Source of the DNA: Chitinophaga agri
GTDB lineage: Bacteria > Bacteroidota > Bacteroidia > Chitinophagales > Chitinophagaceae
NCBI RefSeq assembly: GCF_010093065.1
Contig: NZ_CP048113.1
Span: 7,396,001 to 7,460,000 of the forward strand
Length of the DNA: 64,000 nucleotides
Reading direction: 5' to 3'
The notes under the pieces were generated by a model that saw only the letters and a list, made by a program, of their open reading frames with translations, had not been told where the DNA came from and ran no database searches. Shown in pieces: positions 16,795 through 25,610 of this stretch (its first letter is position 1; each line of letters begins with the position of its first letter). Made by a program: the position numbers and the translations under genes.

Positions 16795-17709
16795 ATGAAA
16801 AAGTCAAACACGAATGCCTATCTGGCATTGGTGGTAGTCAGTATTTTCTGGGGTACCACGTATCTGGCCTCCAGGATCGGCGTGCGTCATACACATGGTC
16901 TTATGTTGGCAGGCGCCAGACAGACAATCGCAGGGCTGCTGCTAACAGGTTTCTTTTTGCTGAGAGGGTATAAGTTCCCGGAGAAGTTTGTTCTGTCTCG
17001 TTTATTTGTGATCGGCATCATGATGCTTTGCCTGAGTAACGGACTGATTACCTGGGCCATGCAATATATTCCCAGCGGCCTCTGTGCGATTATTGTTGCA
17101 ACAGTACCTATCTGGATAACGATATTCAGTTATTTTCTTGTGCAGCGTACGAAGTTCACTATATTATTAATAACTGGTATGCTGATAGGGTTGCTGGGCG
17201 TTGGCGGCATATTTTATGATTATCTGTCGAGTCTGACAAATCCGGAGTTTCGCTTTGGCATTTTTCTGACAATGATCTCCTGTGTGAGCTGGGCGATCGG
17301 TTCGGTACTAACCGCCAGATGGGCACTCAAGATAAACTTTTTATACGGCGCAGGTTTTCAGATGTTATTCAGTGGTGTTGTAATGGTGGTCATCGCCATG
17401 CTGATGGGGTATTCCTTACCGTTAGATAGTTTTAATACGGAACTTTGGGGAAGTCTGGTATATCTCGTCTTCGCGGGTTCTATACTTGGTTACTCTTCCT
17501 ACGTCTTTGTGCTGAACAATCTGCCTCCCTCTCTGGCTTCGGTATATGCCTATATCAATCCGATAGTGGCCGTGTTACTGGGGTGGCTCATCCTGCAGGA
17601 GCACCTGAACTGGACAACAGGAATATCTTGTCTTGTGACACTGGGAGGTGTATATCTGGTAAACATAGCTGTAAACAGGAATAAAAAACAATATGGCACC
17701 ACTAAATAA
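16795..17709 (+). CDS. EamA/DMT-family transporter
   Basis: The 304-residue protein has about ten membrane helices in two EamA repeats (about 8-145 and 155-295). Typical features are IFWGTTYLASRIG near the start and SVYAYINPIVAVLLGWLILQE in the second repeat. The family exports amino acids, nucleosides and other small metabolites. It lies directly after a PLP decarboxylase gene, and its 3' end overlaps the next coding sequence by 17 bases, which points to a three-gene unit. Confidence 0.9.
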   Translation: MKKSNTNAYLALVVVSIFWGTTYLASRIGVRHTHGLMLAGARQTIAGLLLTGFFLLRGYKFPEKFVLSRLFVIGIMMLCLSNGLITWAMQYIPSGLCAIIVATVPIWITIFSYFLVQRTKFTILLITGMLIGLLGVGGIFYDYLSSLTNPEFRFGIFLTMISCVSWAIGSVLTARWALKINFLYGAGFQMLFSGVVMVVIAMLMGYSLPLDSFNTELWGSLVYLVFAGSILGYSSYVFVLNNLPPSLASVYAYINPIVAVLLGWLILQEHLNWTTGISCLVTLGGVYLVNIAVNRNKKQYGTTK

Positions 17710-18625
17710 TGACGTCACACTTCTGACTTACGAACCGGCACTTCAGCCGCATTTTGAACGACTGAACAAGTGGTGGATAGAACGATATTTCACAGTAGAG
17801 CCGGTGGATGAGGATGTGCTTGGCCATCCTGATAAGCACATTATAGAAAAAGGAGGAGAGATCATTTTCGCAAAAGCAGATGATAAAATAGTAGGTACGG
17901 TCGCGTTAAAGCCTATTGATAGTACAACTGCTGAGATGACTAAGATGGGAGTGGATGAAGCGTATCACGGATATAAGATCGGGCGCAAGTTAGTGGAAGC
18001 TATATTAAACCTGGCCAGGAGTAAGGGTTTGACGAGAGTGGTATTGTATTCCAGTACGAAACTGGTGACCGCACTGGCGATGTATGAGAAACTGGGGTTC
18101 CGGGAAATTCCTGTTGAAGCAGGGCGTTATAAGCGGAGTGATATTAAAATGGAGATCCTTTTAACAGAGGAAAACCCCCATTATGAGATCGCAAATTCGC
18201 TGTTGCATACAATAAATCTGGCTGTACCACTTTTATGTGACATCCCTGAAATCGAAGCAGCAGAAAGGCTTTCCAGGTATAAGTGGAGTCCGAAGGAGAT
18301 CATTGGGCATTTAATTGACTCAGCAATTAATAATAATGTTCGTTTTATACGATCACAACAAATATCTTTGCTGGAGATTCCTGGCTATACACAGGAATTT
18401 TGGGTAAAGGGGCAAGCCTGGCAGTTCAGCAGCTGGCAGGAATTAATTCAATTATGGGCGGGCATGAACAGGCACCTGGCGCTAACGATACGTGCCATAC
18501 CCGCCGGAGCACTAAATAACCTTATCAGTATTAATGAGAAAGAACCTGTCACAATGCAATATGTGGTGACGGATTATTTGCATCATTTAAAACATCATCT
18601 ATCACAAGTGAAAATAATATTATAA
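17693..18625 (+). CDS. GNAT acetyltransferase fused to a DinB-like domain
   Basis: Of the 310 residues, the first 150 or so form a GNAT domain: KMGVDEAYHGYKIGRKLVEAI is the acetyl-CoA-binding motif A, and LGFREIPVEAGRYKRSDI the C-terminal strand. Residues 160-310 resemble a DinB/DUF664 four-helix bundle, with WSPKEIIGHLIDSAINN and VTDYLHHLKHHLSQV offering His ligands for a metal. DinB-like proteins include metal-dependent thiol transferases. Each half is common; the fusion is less so. The start overlaps the exporter gene by 17 bases. Substrates are unknown. Confidence 0.8.
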   Translation: MAPLNNDVTLLTYEPALQPHFERLNKWWIERYFTVEPVDEDVLGHPDKHIIEKGGEIIFAKADDKIVGTVALKPIDSTTAEMTKMGVDEAYHGYKIGRKLVEAILNLARSKGLTRVVLYSSTKLVTALAMYEKLGFREIPVEAGRYKRSDIKMEILLTEENPHYEIANSLLHTINLAVPLLCDIPEIEAAERLSRYKWSPKEIIGHLIDSAINNNVRFIRSQQISLLEIPGYTQEFWVKGQAWQFSSWQELIQLWAGMNRHLALTIRAIPAGALNNLISINEKEPVTMQYVVTDYLHHLKHHLSQVKIIL

Positions 18626-18687
18626 AAGATACGATTTAGATTTAGGTATGATGTTCAAAAGGTATTTACCGCCGACATCTGGTTGAC

Positions 18688-18720
18688 ACCGTCTCGTTTT
18701 TAACGAGGCGGTTTTTTTTT
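18688..18720 (+). terminator. Intrinsic terminator
   Basis: ACCGTCTCGTT pairs with AACGAGGCGGT apart from one T-G position, followed by nine T residues. It ends the decarboxylase-exporter-GNAT unit ahead of the Nudix gene. Confidence 0.8.
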
Positions 18721-18734
18721 GTTTTCTTTGCTGT

Positions 18735-19292
18735 ATGGAAATGCAACAAAATCCCTGGACGATACTCTCCAGTGAAAAGAAATATGATAATCCCTGGATA
18801 AAGATCACAGAACACCAGGTAATTAATCCTTCCGGTGGCAAGGGCATTTATGGGGTGGTGCATTTCAAGAATGCAGCTATTGGCGTGGTCGCCCTGGATG
18901 AGGAGAACAATATTTACCTGGTTGGACAGTACCGTTTTCCACTTGAACAGTTTAGCTGGGAGATCCCCGAGGGCGGAGGTCCACTGGGCATAGACCCATT
19001 ACTGGGAGCACAGCGGGAATTGCTGGAAGAAACCGGGCTGGTAGCAACAGACTGGCAGCCGATCGTCCGGATGCACTTGTCTAATTCCGTCTCGGATGAA
19101 GCGGCTGTGGTGTTTCTGGCCCGTAACCTGGAACAAAGGGAGGCGGAACCGGAGGAAACTGAGCAATTGTTCACCCGGAAAGTGCCTTTTGAGACTGCTT
19201 ACCAGATGGTCAAAAACCATGAGATCACTGATTCCATGTCTGTTGCGGCTATTCTGAAAGTAAAGCTGATGATGCTGGAAGGGGAAATTTGA
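18735..19292 (+). CDS. Nudix hydrolase, ADP-ribose pyrophosphatase-like
   Basis: The 185-residue protein has a Nudix box in which the catalytic part AQRELLEETGL is intact. The first Glu of GX5EX7REUXEEXGU is replaced by Ile in GGGPLGIDPLLG, while the metal-binding REUXEE glutamates are kept. The preceding YLVGQYRFPLEQFSWEIPEGG segment is typical of ADP-ribose/NDP-sugar pyrophosphatases. It is probably a housekeeping enzyme. It lies 24 bases upstream of the rRNA methyltransferase gene. Confidence 0.88.
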   Translation: MEMQQNPWTILSSEKKYDNPWIKITEHQVINPSGGKGIYGVVHFKNAAIGVVALDEENNIYLVGQYRFPLEQFSWEIPEGGGPLGIDPLLGAQRELLEETGLVATDWQPIVRMHLSNSVSDEAAVVFLARNLEQREAEPEETEQLFTRKVPFETAYQMVKNHEITDSMSVAAILKVKLMMLEGEI

Positions 19293-19316
19293 CCATAAAT
19301 TCCGTTCTTTGCGGTA

Positions 19317-20108
19317 ATGGAACAACGAAAATTTAAAAAGCCTGGCGGTTTCCGTCAGCAAGCTCCCAAGCCCAAGGCATCGTCCATGGTGATTGGCAGG
19401 CAGCCGATTGTGGAAGCGATCAATGCGGGTAAGGCAATCGAGCGTATTTTTATGTTGCGCGGAGCAACAGGGGATATCATCCCTCAGATAAAGCAGTTAG
19501 CCGATCAATATAATATCCCAATCAATCTCGTTCCGGTAGAAAAGCTGAACGGGTTAACAGCTGCAAATCACCAGGGCTGTATTGCCATTACAGGCAAGGT
19601 GAGCTATCTTGACCTGCAGGATGTGATCTCGCATGTTACAGATCAGGGAGAGACCCCTTTGTTCCTGATCCTGGATGGCATTACAGATGTCCGTAATATC
19701 GGAGCTATTGCCCGTAGTGCAGTATGTTGCGGCGCTCAGGCGATTATTATCCCGGACAGAGGAATTGCTGCACTGAACGAAGAGGCGATTAAATCTTCCG
19801 CAGGTGCACTGGAGAAGATCTCTATCTGCCGTGTGAACAGTTTGCTGAAAGCGATCGATACCCTCCACCTGAACGGTATTAAAGTGATTGCCAGCGAGAT
19901 GGAGGCAGAAACGAAGCTGTATGACTGCGAACTGAAAGAGCCGGTAGCTATTATTATGGGCTCCGAGGATAAGGGTGTGTACCCGGCACTGATAAAGGCT
20001 TCGGATACATTGTTCCACATTCCTATGGCCGGAAACTTTGAGTCATTCAATGTCTCTGTGGCTGCTGGTATCATTCTGTATGAAGCCATGAAACAGAGAG
20101 GCGCATAA
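19317..20108 (+). CDS. rlmB: 23S rRNA (guanosine-2'-O-)-methyltransferase, TrmH/SpoU family
   Basis: The 263-residue SPOUT methyltransferase has an N-terminal substrate-binding domain (SMVIGRQPIVEAINAGKAIERIFML) and the three SpoU motifs: LDGITDVRNIGAIARSA (motif 1), IIMGSEDKGVYP (motif 2) and IPMAGNFESFNVSVAAGI (motif 3), which form the knotted SAM site. It most resembles RlmB, which methylates G2251 of 23S rRNA. A TrmH-like tRNA target cannot be excluded. It sits 24 bases after the Nudix gene and 14 bases before the HMG-CoA-lyase-like gene. Confidence 0.88.
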   Translation: MEQRKFKKPGGFRQQAPKPKASSMVIGRQPIVEAINAGKAIERIFMLRGATGDIIPQIKQLADQYNIPINLVPVEKLNGLTAANHQGCIAITGKVSYLDLQDVISHVTDQGETPLFLILDGITDVRNIGAIARSAVCCGAQAIIIPDRGIAALNEEAIKSSAGALEKISICRVNSLLKAIDTLHLNGIKVIASEMEAETKLYDCELKEPVAIIMGSEDKGVYPALIKASDTLFHIPMAGNFESFNVSVAAGIILYEAMKQRGA

Positions 20109-20122
20109 AAAATCTCCAGTAA

Positions 20123-20968
20123 ATGAAATTGATCGAATGTCCACGTGATGCCATGCAGGGATGGCACAGATCCATCAGTACGGATGAGAAGGTAGCATAT
20201 CTGAACGCTTTATTAAAGGTAGGATTTGATACCCTTGACTTTGGCAGTTTTGTGTCTCCCAAGGCCATTCCTCAGATGGCGGATACCGCAGCCGTGATAT
20301 CCCGCCTGGATATGAGCCATGTCAGAAGTAAACTGCTGGCCATCGTAGCGAATCAGCGGGGGGCTGAAGAAGCTGTGGTGTTCGACGAGATCGCTTACCT
20401 GGGTTATCCATTCTCTATTTCTGAGACATTCCAGCTGCGCAATACGAATAAGACGATTGACGCATCCCTTGAACTGGTGGAGACCCTGCAGGAGTTATGT
20501 ATTAAAAACACCAAACAGCTGGTTGTCTATATTTCAATGGGATTTGGCAATCCCTACGGAGACCCGTACGATCCGTCTGTCGCCCTCAAATGGGTAGACG
20601 AACTCGTACGAAGGGATATCACAACGATTTCCCTGGCTGACACCGTAGGCATTGCTAATCCGGAGATCATCACACAACTTTTCTCTACACTTATTCCTGC
20701 TTATCCTGCCGTGGAATTTGGTGCGCACTTCCATTCTGCCCCTCATAACTGGGAAGAAAAGGTAGCCGCCGCCTACGATCAGGGTTGCAGACGTTTTGAT
20801 AGTGCCATTAAAGGAATAGGCGGTTGTCCGATGGCTAAAGATGAACTGGTAGGCAATCTGGCTACAGAGCGTCTGCTTGACTTCAGCGTACAGCGCCATG
20901 AGCAGCTGGGACTCGATTCCGCTGCCCTGCAGGCCGCCCAGGAAATAGCCGACCGTATTTTTTATTAG
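20123..20968 (+). CDS. Hydroxymethylglutaryl-CoA lyase-like protein
   Basis: The 281-residue TIM-barrel protein matches the HMG-CoA lyase branch of the DRE-TIM metallolyases. The N-terminal ECPRDAMQGW holds the Arg-Asp pair, AHFHSAPHNW the metal-binding His-x-His, and IGGCPMAKDELVGNLATE the catalytic Cys loop. It would split HMG-CoA to acetyl-CoA and acetoacetate in leucine degradation, or act on a related acyl-CoA. Leucine-degradation genes are not adjacent; the neighbours are an rRNA methyltransferase and a GSCFA protein, nine bases away. Confidence 0.88.
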   Translation: MKLIECPRDAMQGWHRSISTDEKVAYLNALLKVGFDTLDFGSFVSPKAIPQMADTAAVISRLDMSHVRSKLLAIVANQRGAEEAVVFDEIAYLGYPFSISETFQLRNTNKTIDASLELVETLQELCIKNTKQLVVYISMGFGNPYGDPYDPSVALKWVDELVRRDITTISLADTVGIANPEIITQLFSTLIPAYPAVEFGAHFHSAPHNWEEKVAAAYDQGCRRFDSAIKGIGGCPMAKDELVGNLATERLLDFSVQRHEQLGLDSAALQAAQEIADRIFY

Positions 20969-20977
20969 TCTTGCATC

Positions 20978-21955
20978 ATGACAAACTTTCGTTTGACCTT
21001 TCCTGTTTCACCGCTTTCAACACCCGTAAGGTATACCGACAAGATCCTGATGGTAGGGTCCTGTTTTGCGGAGGAGATCGGTGAACGTCTTCAGCAATAC
21101 CATTTTGATGCTGTGATCAATCCACATGGCATCTTGTATAATCCGATCAGCATCACCCAGGCGCTGCATACCTATCTGGATGGCAGGCAATATACGGCCG
21201 CTGATCTCTTCCAGCATAATGATCTGTGGCATAGCTGGGATCATCACAGCCGCTTTTCCGGTCCCGATCAGGAATCGGTGCTTGCTGGCATTAACGCCGC
21301 ACAGGAAACGGCCGCTAAGCAACTGGAAGCGGCAGACTGGCTGATCATCACACTTGGTTCTGCATTCACCTATACACTTGCTGCTGTCAACCAGGTGGTA
21401 GGCAATTGCCACAAGGTACCTGGTTCCGCTTTTCACAAAAAGTTATTATCTCCTCCTGACGCTATCTCCGCGCTGGATAACCTGATGCATCGCCTGTTCT
21501 TTCGCAACAGGAAGGTGAAGATCATGTTTACGATCAGTCCTGTACGTTATACCCGTGATGGTGTGGTAGAGAATAACCTGAGTAAGGCTGTGCTGATACA
21601 GACAGTGCATCACCTGGTTAATAAATTTGACAGGCTCTTTTATTTCCCGGCGTATGAACTGGTCATTGATGATCTGCGTGACTACCGGTTCTATAAAGAA
21701 GACCTGGTACATCCAAATGATCTTGCCGTAAATTATGTCTGGGACCACTTCACAGCAAATTGTCTTGGAGAGGAAGACAGGCAGTTATTACCACGTGTTG
21801 CAGAATTGAGCAGGGCAAAACAACATAAACCTTTTAATCGTGAAAGTGCTCAGCATAAGCAGTTTCTGCAAACGTACGCACGTAAGACTAAGTTATTAAT
21901 GGAGGAGTTTCCGTTTTTAAAGCTGCATGAGGAATGGCAGTATTTTAATCAGTGA
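20978..21955 (+). CDS. GSCFA domain protein
   Basis: The 325-residue protein carries the family-defining motif MVGSCFAEEIGERL, followed by NPHGILYNP. These proteins have a GDSL/SGNH-hydrolase-like fold: the Ser in GSCFA would be the nucleophile, and DLVHPNDLAVNYVW supplies an Asp-x-x-His pair. The biological substrate is not known. It follows the HMG-CoA-lyase-like gene by nine bases and ends about 105 bases before tRNA-Lys. Confidence 0.9.
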   Translation: MTNFRLTFPVSPLSTPVRYTDKILMVGSCFAEEIGERLQQYHFDAVINPHGILYNPISITQALHTYLDGRQYTAADLFQHNDLWHSWDHHSRFSGPDQESVLAGINAAQETAAKQLEAADWLIITLGSAFTYTLAAVNQVVGNCHKVPGSAFHKKLLSPPDAISALDNLMHRLFFRNRKVKIMFTISPVRYTRDGVVENNLSKAVLIQTVHHLVNKFDRLFYFPAYELVIDDLRDYRFYKEDLVHPNDLAVNYVWDHFTANCLGEEDRQLLPRVAELSRAKQHKPFNRESAQHKQFLQTYARKTKLLMEEFPFLKLHEEWQYFNQ

Positions 21956-22060
21956 TTGCACTACTATGTGCATGACTTGAAAATTATTTTCAAAAAAAGT
22001 AAACAGAATTGTGAAGTTGTAAATATTTTATCCTAATATTGCATCCCGTTTCGGCGGAAT

Positions 22061-22136
22061 GATTCCGTAGCTCAGTTGGTAGAGCAATACACTTTTAATG
22101 TATGGGTCCTGGGTTCGAGTCCCAGCGGGATCACCA
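22061..22136 (+). tRNA. tRNA-Lys (UUU)
   Basis: A full cloverleaf can be drawn. Acceptor arm GATTCCG pairs with CGGGATC (one T-G pair), the D-arm is TAGCTCAGTTGGTAGAGCA, the anticodon stem-loop ATACA-CTTTTAA-TGTAT has anticodon TTT, and the T-arm is CTGGG-TTCGAGT-CCCAG. Discriminator A and CCA are encoded (CCA at 22134-22136). A recombinase remnant begins immediately downstream, so the 3' end is a likely integration site. Confidence 0.97.
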
Positions 22137-22176
22137 AACCCGACTTCTTGAGAATACTCTCAAAAGGTCGGGTTTC
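22137..22176 (+). terminator. Terminator-like hairpin after tRNA-Lys
   Basis: AACCCGAC pairs with GTCGGGTT, with an inner TTGAG-AATA-CTCAA type stem, followed by TTCTTCTTT. It lies directly after CCA and probably ends the tRNA transcript. Confidence 0.65.
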
Positions 22177-22940
22177 TTCTTTGTATGAATTGCCCGTCAG
22201 ATCTGCAACGAGCGAGAATAACGGATTCATTTTTGTGGTTCGAGGTACGTCATTTTCCTTGTTATAATAGATCCCTTCAGGAAATATCATTTTCTGTAAT
22301 CTTTGTTTTTCATTATAGCTGCTAAAATTCCACATGAGAGCGGGTTTTGTGACATGCTCAGTAGCGAATTCAATGTATTTTTCCAGGTTCGAGGCATTTA
22401 AAGGGAAAGGTTGTAGTTGATCCAATAATTCTTTACGTTCAACATTATATTTAATAATGAATTTTTCATAAAGTTCTTCTTTCACCTTACCCTCGACATA
22501 ACGTTCTTCCAGGTTTTCGATCTTTTGTTCCAGTTCTGTTAGTCGAACTCTATACTGTTTAGCTGTTTCTTCTCTCTCAGCATTTATGGTGGTAAACAGC
22601 TTTCTCAATTGCAGCTGAAATAGGTCGATAACTTCTCAGGAAGAGTTATCTCACTCAAGATAGCCATAAACCTCTCATGTAGCTTGTTGGCGCTAATATG
22701 GCAAGAGCATTTGCTACCATTATCACACTTATAATAGTATAGATTCTTCCGTTTAACTAAATAGCCTCTCAGATATAAGTTGCACGCTTCGCATTTCATG
22801 AATAGTTTCAGCGGCAGTGCCTCGTTAAGCGGATTTTGTACGAAGCCGTGAGTTACCTTATTCTTTTCTTCGTTGGCTATTAGAAAGATATCCCTACTTA
22901 CTAGCTTTTCATGTTTTCCCTCAACAACTTCCCCATTTAG
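22137..22940 (-). pseudogene. Serine recombinase remnant (Zn-ribbon and coiled-coil part)
   Basis: This is the C-terminal part of a large serine recombinase. Reading leftward from 22940 it shows the zinc beta-ribbon CEACNLYLRGYLVKRKNLYYYKC, then ILSEITLPEK and a long coiled coil TTINAEREETAKQYRVRLTEL. The catalytic resolvase domain is absent: the gene is cut by the IS21-type element at 22941. A one-base deletion near 22630 also breaks the frame between LPEK and LFQLQLRK. Downstream codons run into the tRNA and give meaningless antisense sequence. A related fragment lies at 49621-49953. It probably once integrated an element at tRNA-Lys. Confidence 0.8.
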
Positions 22941-22992
22941 TGTATATTCCGGACAAAGTGAACCACCATTCCGGTGCAAAGTGAACCACTTA
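22941..22992. repeat. IS21 left terminal repeats
   Basis: Two tandem copies of TTCCGG-N3-CAAAGTGAACCA lie at this end (starting near 22947 and 22969), inverted relative to those at the other end. Confidence 0.8.
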
Positions 22993-23019
22993 TAAAGCAC
23001 ATCAATAGCGTTATCAAAG

Positions 23020-23751
23020 TTAGTTAGTTTTTGCTTTACGTTTTGATTCACCCTTAAGATCTATTTTATGCATGCGGGCTGTCAATCTGTCCATAATAGC
23101 ATCTGCGATGGTAGGTTCATTTAAGTAATCATACCATTTGCTCAGCGGTAGCTGAGCCGCAATAATTGTAGATCCTCTACCATACCTGTCTTCCATAATC
23201 TGTAGTAAGGTGAGCCTCATATCATGCGTAAGCGGTTGCAGGCCGAAGTCATCTAATATCAGCAAAGGTGTTTTAGCGAGATGGTTTAACCATTTTACAT
23301 AGGTCCCATCTAATCGGGCTGTTGCTAGCGATTCAATAAATCTATTCATGGAATAATACAGCGTGCGATAACCAAGAGTACAGGCCTGACGGCCCAATGC
23401 ACAAGCTAGATAACTCTTGCCACAACCGGTAGAACCACTGATTACAATGTTCTCGGATTTTTCAATAAAAGAACCATCGCAAAGTAGCTGTAGCTGTTCG
23501 GCAGTAAACCCTCTTGCTGGGGAGCAGTGTATTTGTTCCAACACTGCCTGGTAACGTAATTTGGATAATCGAATGTATAATCCGGTACGTTGCTGACTAC
23601 GATACCCTAATTCAGCTTCTGTAAGCATCGCCAGCAGAGCATGAGCTTCTGGTTGTTGATGTATGGGAAGATCCAGCAAGGCTTCATAACGTCCAGCCAT
23701 ACCATGTAGTTTTAGTTGCTGTAGCTGGGTTACTGTTTGTTCTGTATTCAT
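23020..23751 (-). CDS. istB: IS21-family helper ATPase IstB
   Basis: The 243-residue AAA+ protein has an N-terminal helical domain (QLKLHGMAGRYEALL), Walker A SGSTGCGKSYLACALG and Walker B LLILDDFG, followed by sensor region RYGRGSTIIAAQLP. IstB helps the IstA transposase select target DNA. It appears intact and lies about 60 bases downstream of istA. Its 3' end overlaps a chimeric reading frame that runs out of the element into the recombinase remnant. Confidence 0.93.
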   Translation of the reverse strand: MNTEQTVTQLQQLKLHGMAGRYEALLDLPIHQQPEAHALLAMLTEAELGYRSQQRTGLYIRLSKLRYQAVLEQIHCSPARGFTAEQLQLLCDGSFIEKSENIVISGSTGCGKSYLACALGRQACTLGYRTLYYSMNRFIESLATARLDGTYVKWLNHLAKTPLLILDDFGLQPLTHDMRLTLLQIMEDRYGRGSTIIAAQLPLSKWYDYLNEPTIADAIMDRLTARMHKIDLKGESKRKAKTN

Positions 23752-23809
23752 GTTGCTTTTGTTTTTATGGTTCTAATAATTATTATAGAATGTGGCGAAG
23801 GGAGTGTTA

Positions 23810-25366
23810 CTAAAAAGCATCTTTTCCTCTTAGATTATCATGTAATGGCAGTTGAAAGGCCACCTTACTATCATCGGGAAGTGATTGCTGATCTAAATTA
23901 TTGGAAAGTATATTGTTAATAATCCTGTAGGCATAGGTGCCGCCTTGCAAAGCTCTCTTACAGGCAGCTTCCAGCCGTTCGTTGCCATACGTCCTCGCTA
24001 GTCTCAACAACCCTTTACAAGCGAGGAAAGCCTGCTCACTGAACTGCTTGTTTAGCAGTAATTTGTCTATATATTGGCTGGTAGCTATACCTATAGCGGT
24101 GGCTTGCCTGCGAAAGTAATCCGGATCCCAGCCTTGCTGGTAATGCTGGTGTGCTTCCGGCATATGTTCTTTGCAGGTGGTATAGCCATGGCGCTTGTAG
24201 CTTCGCTTATGCAATGCTATCCTTTGATGTGCGTAATAGATCTCTACGATGTCTGTATCATATATTGCCTTAACAGTTTTGCTGATGTAAGAACAAGGAA
24301 CACTGTAGTAATGCCAGTCTTCTCCTAATACGATGTGGTAATTACGCTGCACCTTTGCTTCGGTACTATGCTTAATAGAAAACGGATGATCTGGCAAAGG
24401 TTGTAGCTGAGATTGTTCCTGTTGTTTAAATAACTGCAATCGACTGTATTGCTTCCTGTGCATCGAACGACTATTATGTAAGCTAAGCTGCTCATTAACG
24501 GCAGCACTCAGTTCTTCCAGGCTGAAAAATACCTTATCACGTAATGGTGCATAGATACGCTGATAAGCTAATCTTACAGCACCTTCTACTGTCGCCTTAT
24601 CTTTAGGTTTAGCTACCCGCGCCGCCAGCAATGTTATATTGTAATGTAACGCCCATTGCTGTATCATATCTGTGAATACAGGCTCATAACGACAACTTTT
24701 GCTTACTATCTGCTTCATGTTATCTGTCTTCAGGTTGAATGGAACGCCTTCAAAGTATTGCAGACAATTGTTCAATGACTTTGCCAACTGAGGAAGAGTA
24801 GCATCAGGCATAGGTACAACATAGGTATAGCCACTGCAGGGTAGTACACAAACCAGCACAGGGCAATAGATAATCTCACCTGTTTGGCGATCCGTATAAG
24901 CGAGTTTATCACCTGCAAAATCAACCATCATCATCTGGCCAGGAGGATGCTCAAAATGCATGGAAGTATCCCTTATACTACTATGACGAGATAATAAATC
25001 ACAGAACTGTGAGTAGCCATAGCCATCCGGATACTGTTGCAAATACTCCTGCCACAGGAGTTGGCGGGTAACTCCGGTACGTTTAAGTTCAAGGAGAAAA
25101 TAGCTTACCCGATCTTCAAACGCCTGTCTGCGCTCATCTTTGACGGGAAAGACTACGGCGTTGTATATAAGTTCGCTGAGCGCCGCATCGTCCATGGCTA
25201 ATAACTGTTGTCAGCTATAGCCAGTAGCTTTAAGCCGTTGAAGATAATGGCGCACTGTATTGCGCGATATGTTTAACTGAAGGGCAATCTGCCGTTCAGA
25301 GGAATTACGTGATGAATGCTGGATAATACTGCGTACAATATGCATCTCTATAACCTTGTTGGCCAT
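23810..25366 (-). pseudogene. istA: IS21-family transposase IstA with an in-frame stop
   Basis: Reading from ATG 25366, the frame has an N-terminal HTH (QIALQLNISRNTVRHYLQRL) and meets TGA at 25211-25213, within ATGYS-stop-QQLLAMDDAALSEL. The same frame then continues for 465 codons with the rve catalytic domain: MVDFAGDKLAYTD, FNLKTDNMKQIV and KDKATVEGAVRLAYQRI hold the expected Asp and Glu residues. Trp (TGG) in place of the stop would suit the family, so a single G-to-A change explains it. A restart at MDDAAL would make a 461-residue protein without the DNA-binding HTH, probably inactive. Confidence 0.85.
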
Positions 25367-25436
25367 TGCTATCCGGTAATTTTTACCGCAAAGCAATGGA
25401 TTACTGAATAGATGTGCTATTGTATGCGCTTTGTAA

Positions 25437-25610
25437 GTGGTTCACTTTATGCCGGAATGGCAGGAATAATTATGATGCAGGGTGGTTCACTTTGGTCCGG
25501 AATCCTGGTTAATCAGCAATATAAATCTGTTATAGGTGGTTCAGTTTACCCCGGAATCACTGGTTCAGTTTGGACTGGAATTAGTGGTTCAGTTTACTCC
25601 GGATTATACA
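25437..25610. repeat. IS21 right terminal repeats (five copies)
   Basis: Five copies of GTGGTTCA(G/C)TTT...CCGGA occur, starting at about 25437, 25482, 25536, 25560 and 25584. Their direction is opposite to the two copies at the left end. The fourth is the most diverged. They are probably transposase-binding sites. Confidence 0.8.

Larger units (their letters stand above)
22941..25610 (-). mobile_element. IS21-family insertion sequence
   Basis: The 2670-base element encodes IstA and IstB. The left end begins TGTATATTCCGGACAAAGTG; the right end, read inverted, begins TGTATAATCCGGAGTAAACT. Sub-terminal copies of the GGTTCA...TCCGGA motif occur on both sides, as usual in this family. The flanks (CATTTAG left, CTGATCG right) show no target duplication. 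The left side interrupts a recombinase gene and the right side a susC gene, so the element sits at a rearrangement junction. Confidence 0.9.

Noticed and set aside
22061..22136. Minus-strand coding sequence across tRNA-Lys (IPLGLEPRTHTLK)
   Set aside because: This is the well-known false protein from antisense tRNA sequence; it is the artefactual tail of the recombinase remnant frame.
22605..23051. A 148-residue minus-strand protein starting MNQNVKQKL
   Set aside because: Its first 38 or so codons come from the IS21 end and the rest from the recombinase remnant; it is a chimeric frame, not a gene.
25437..25610. Spaced repeats as a CRISPR-like array
   Set aside because: The repeats are the multiple terminal repeats of the IS21 element, with unequal spacing and transposase genes alongside.
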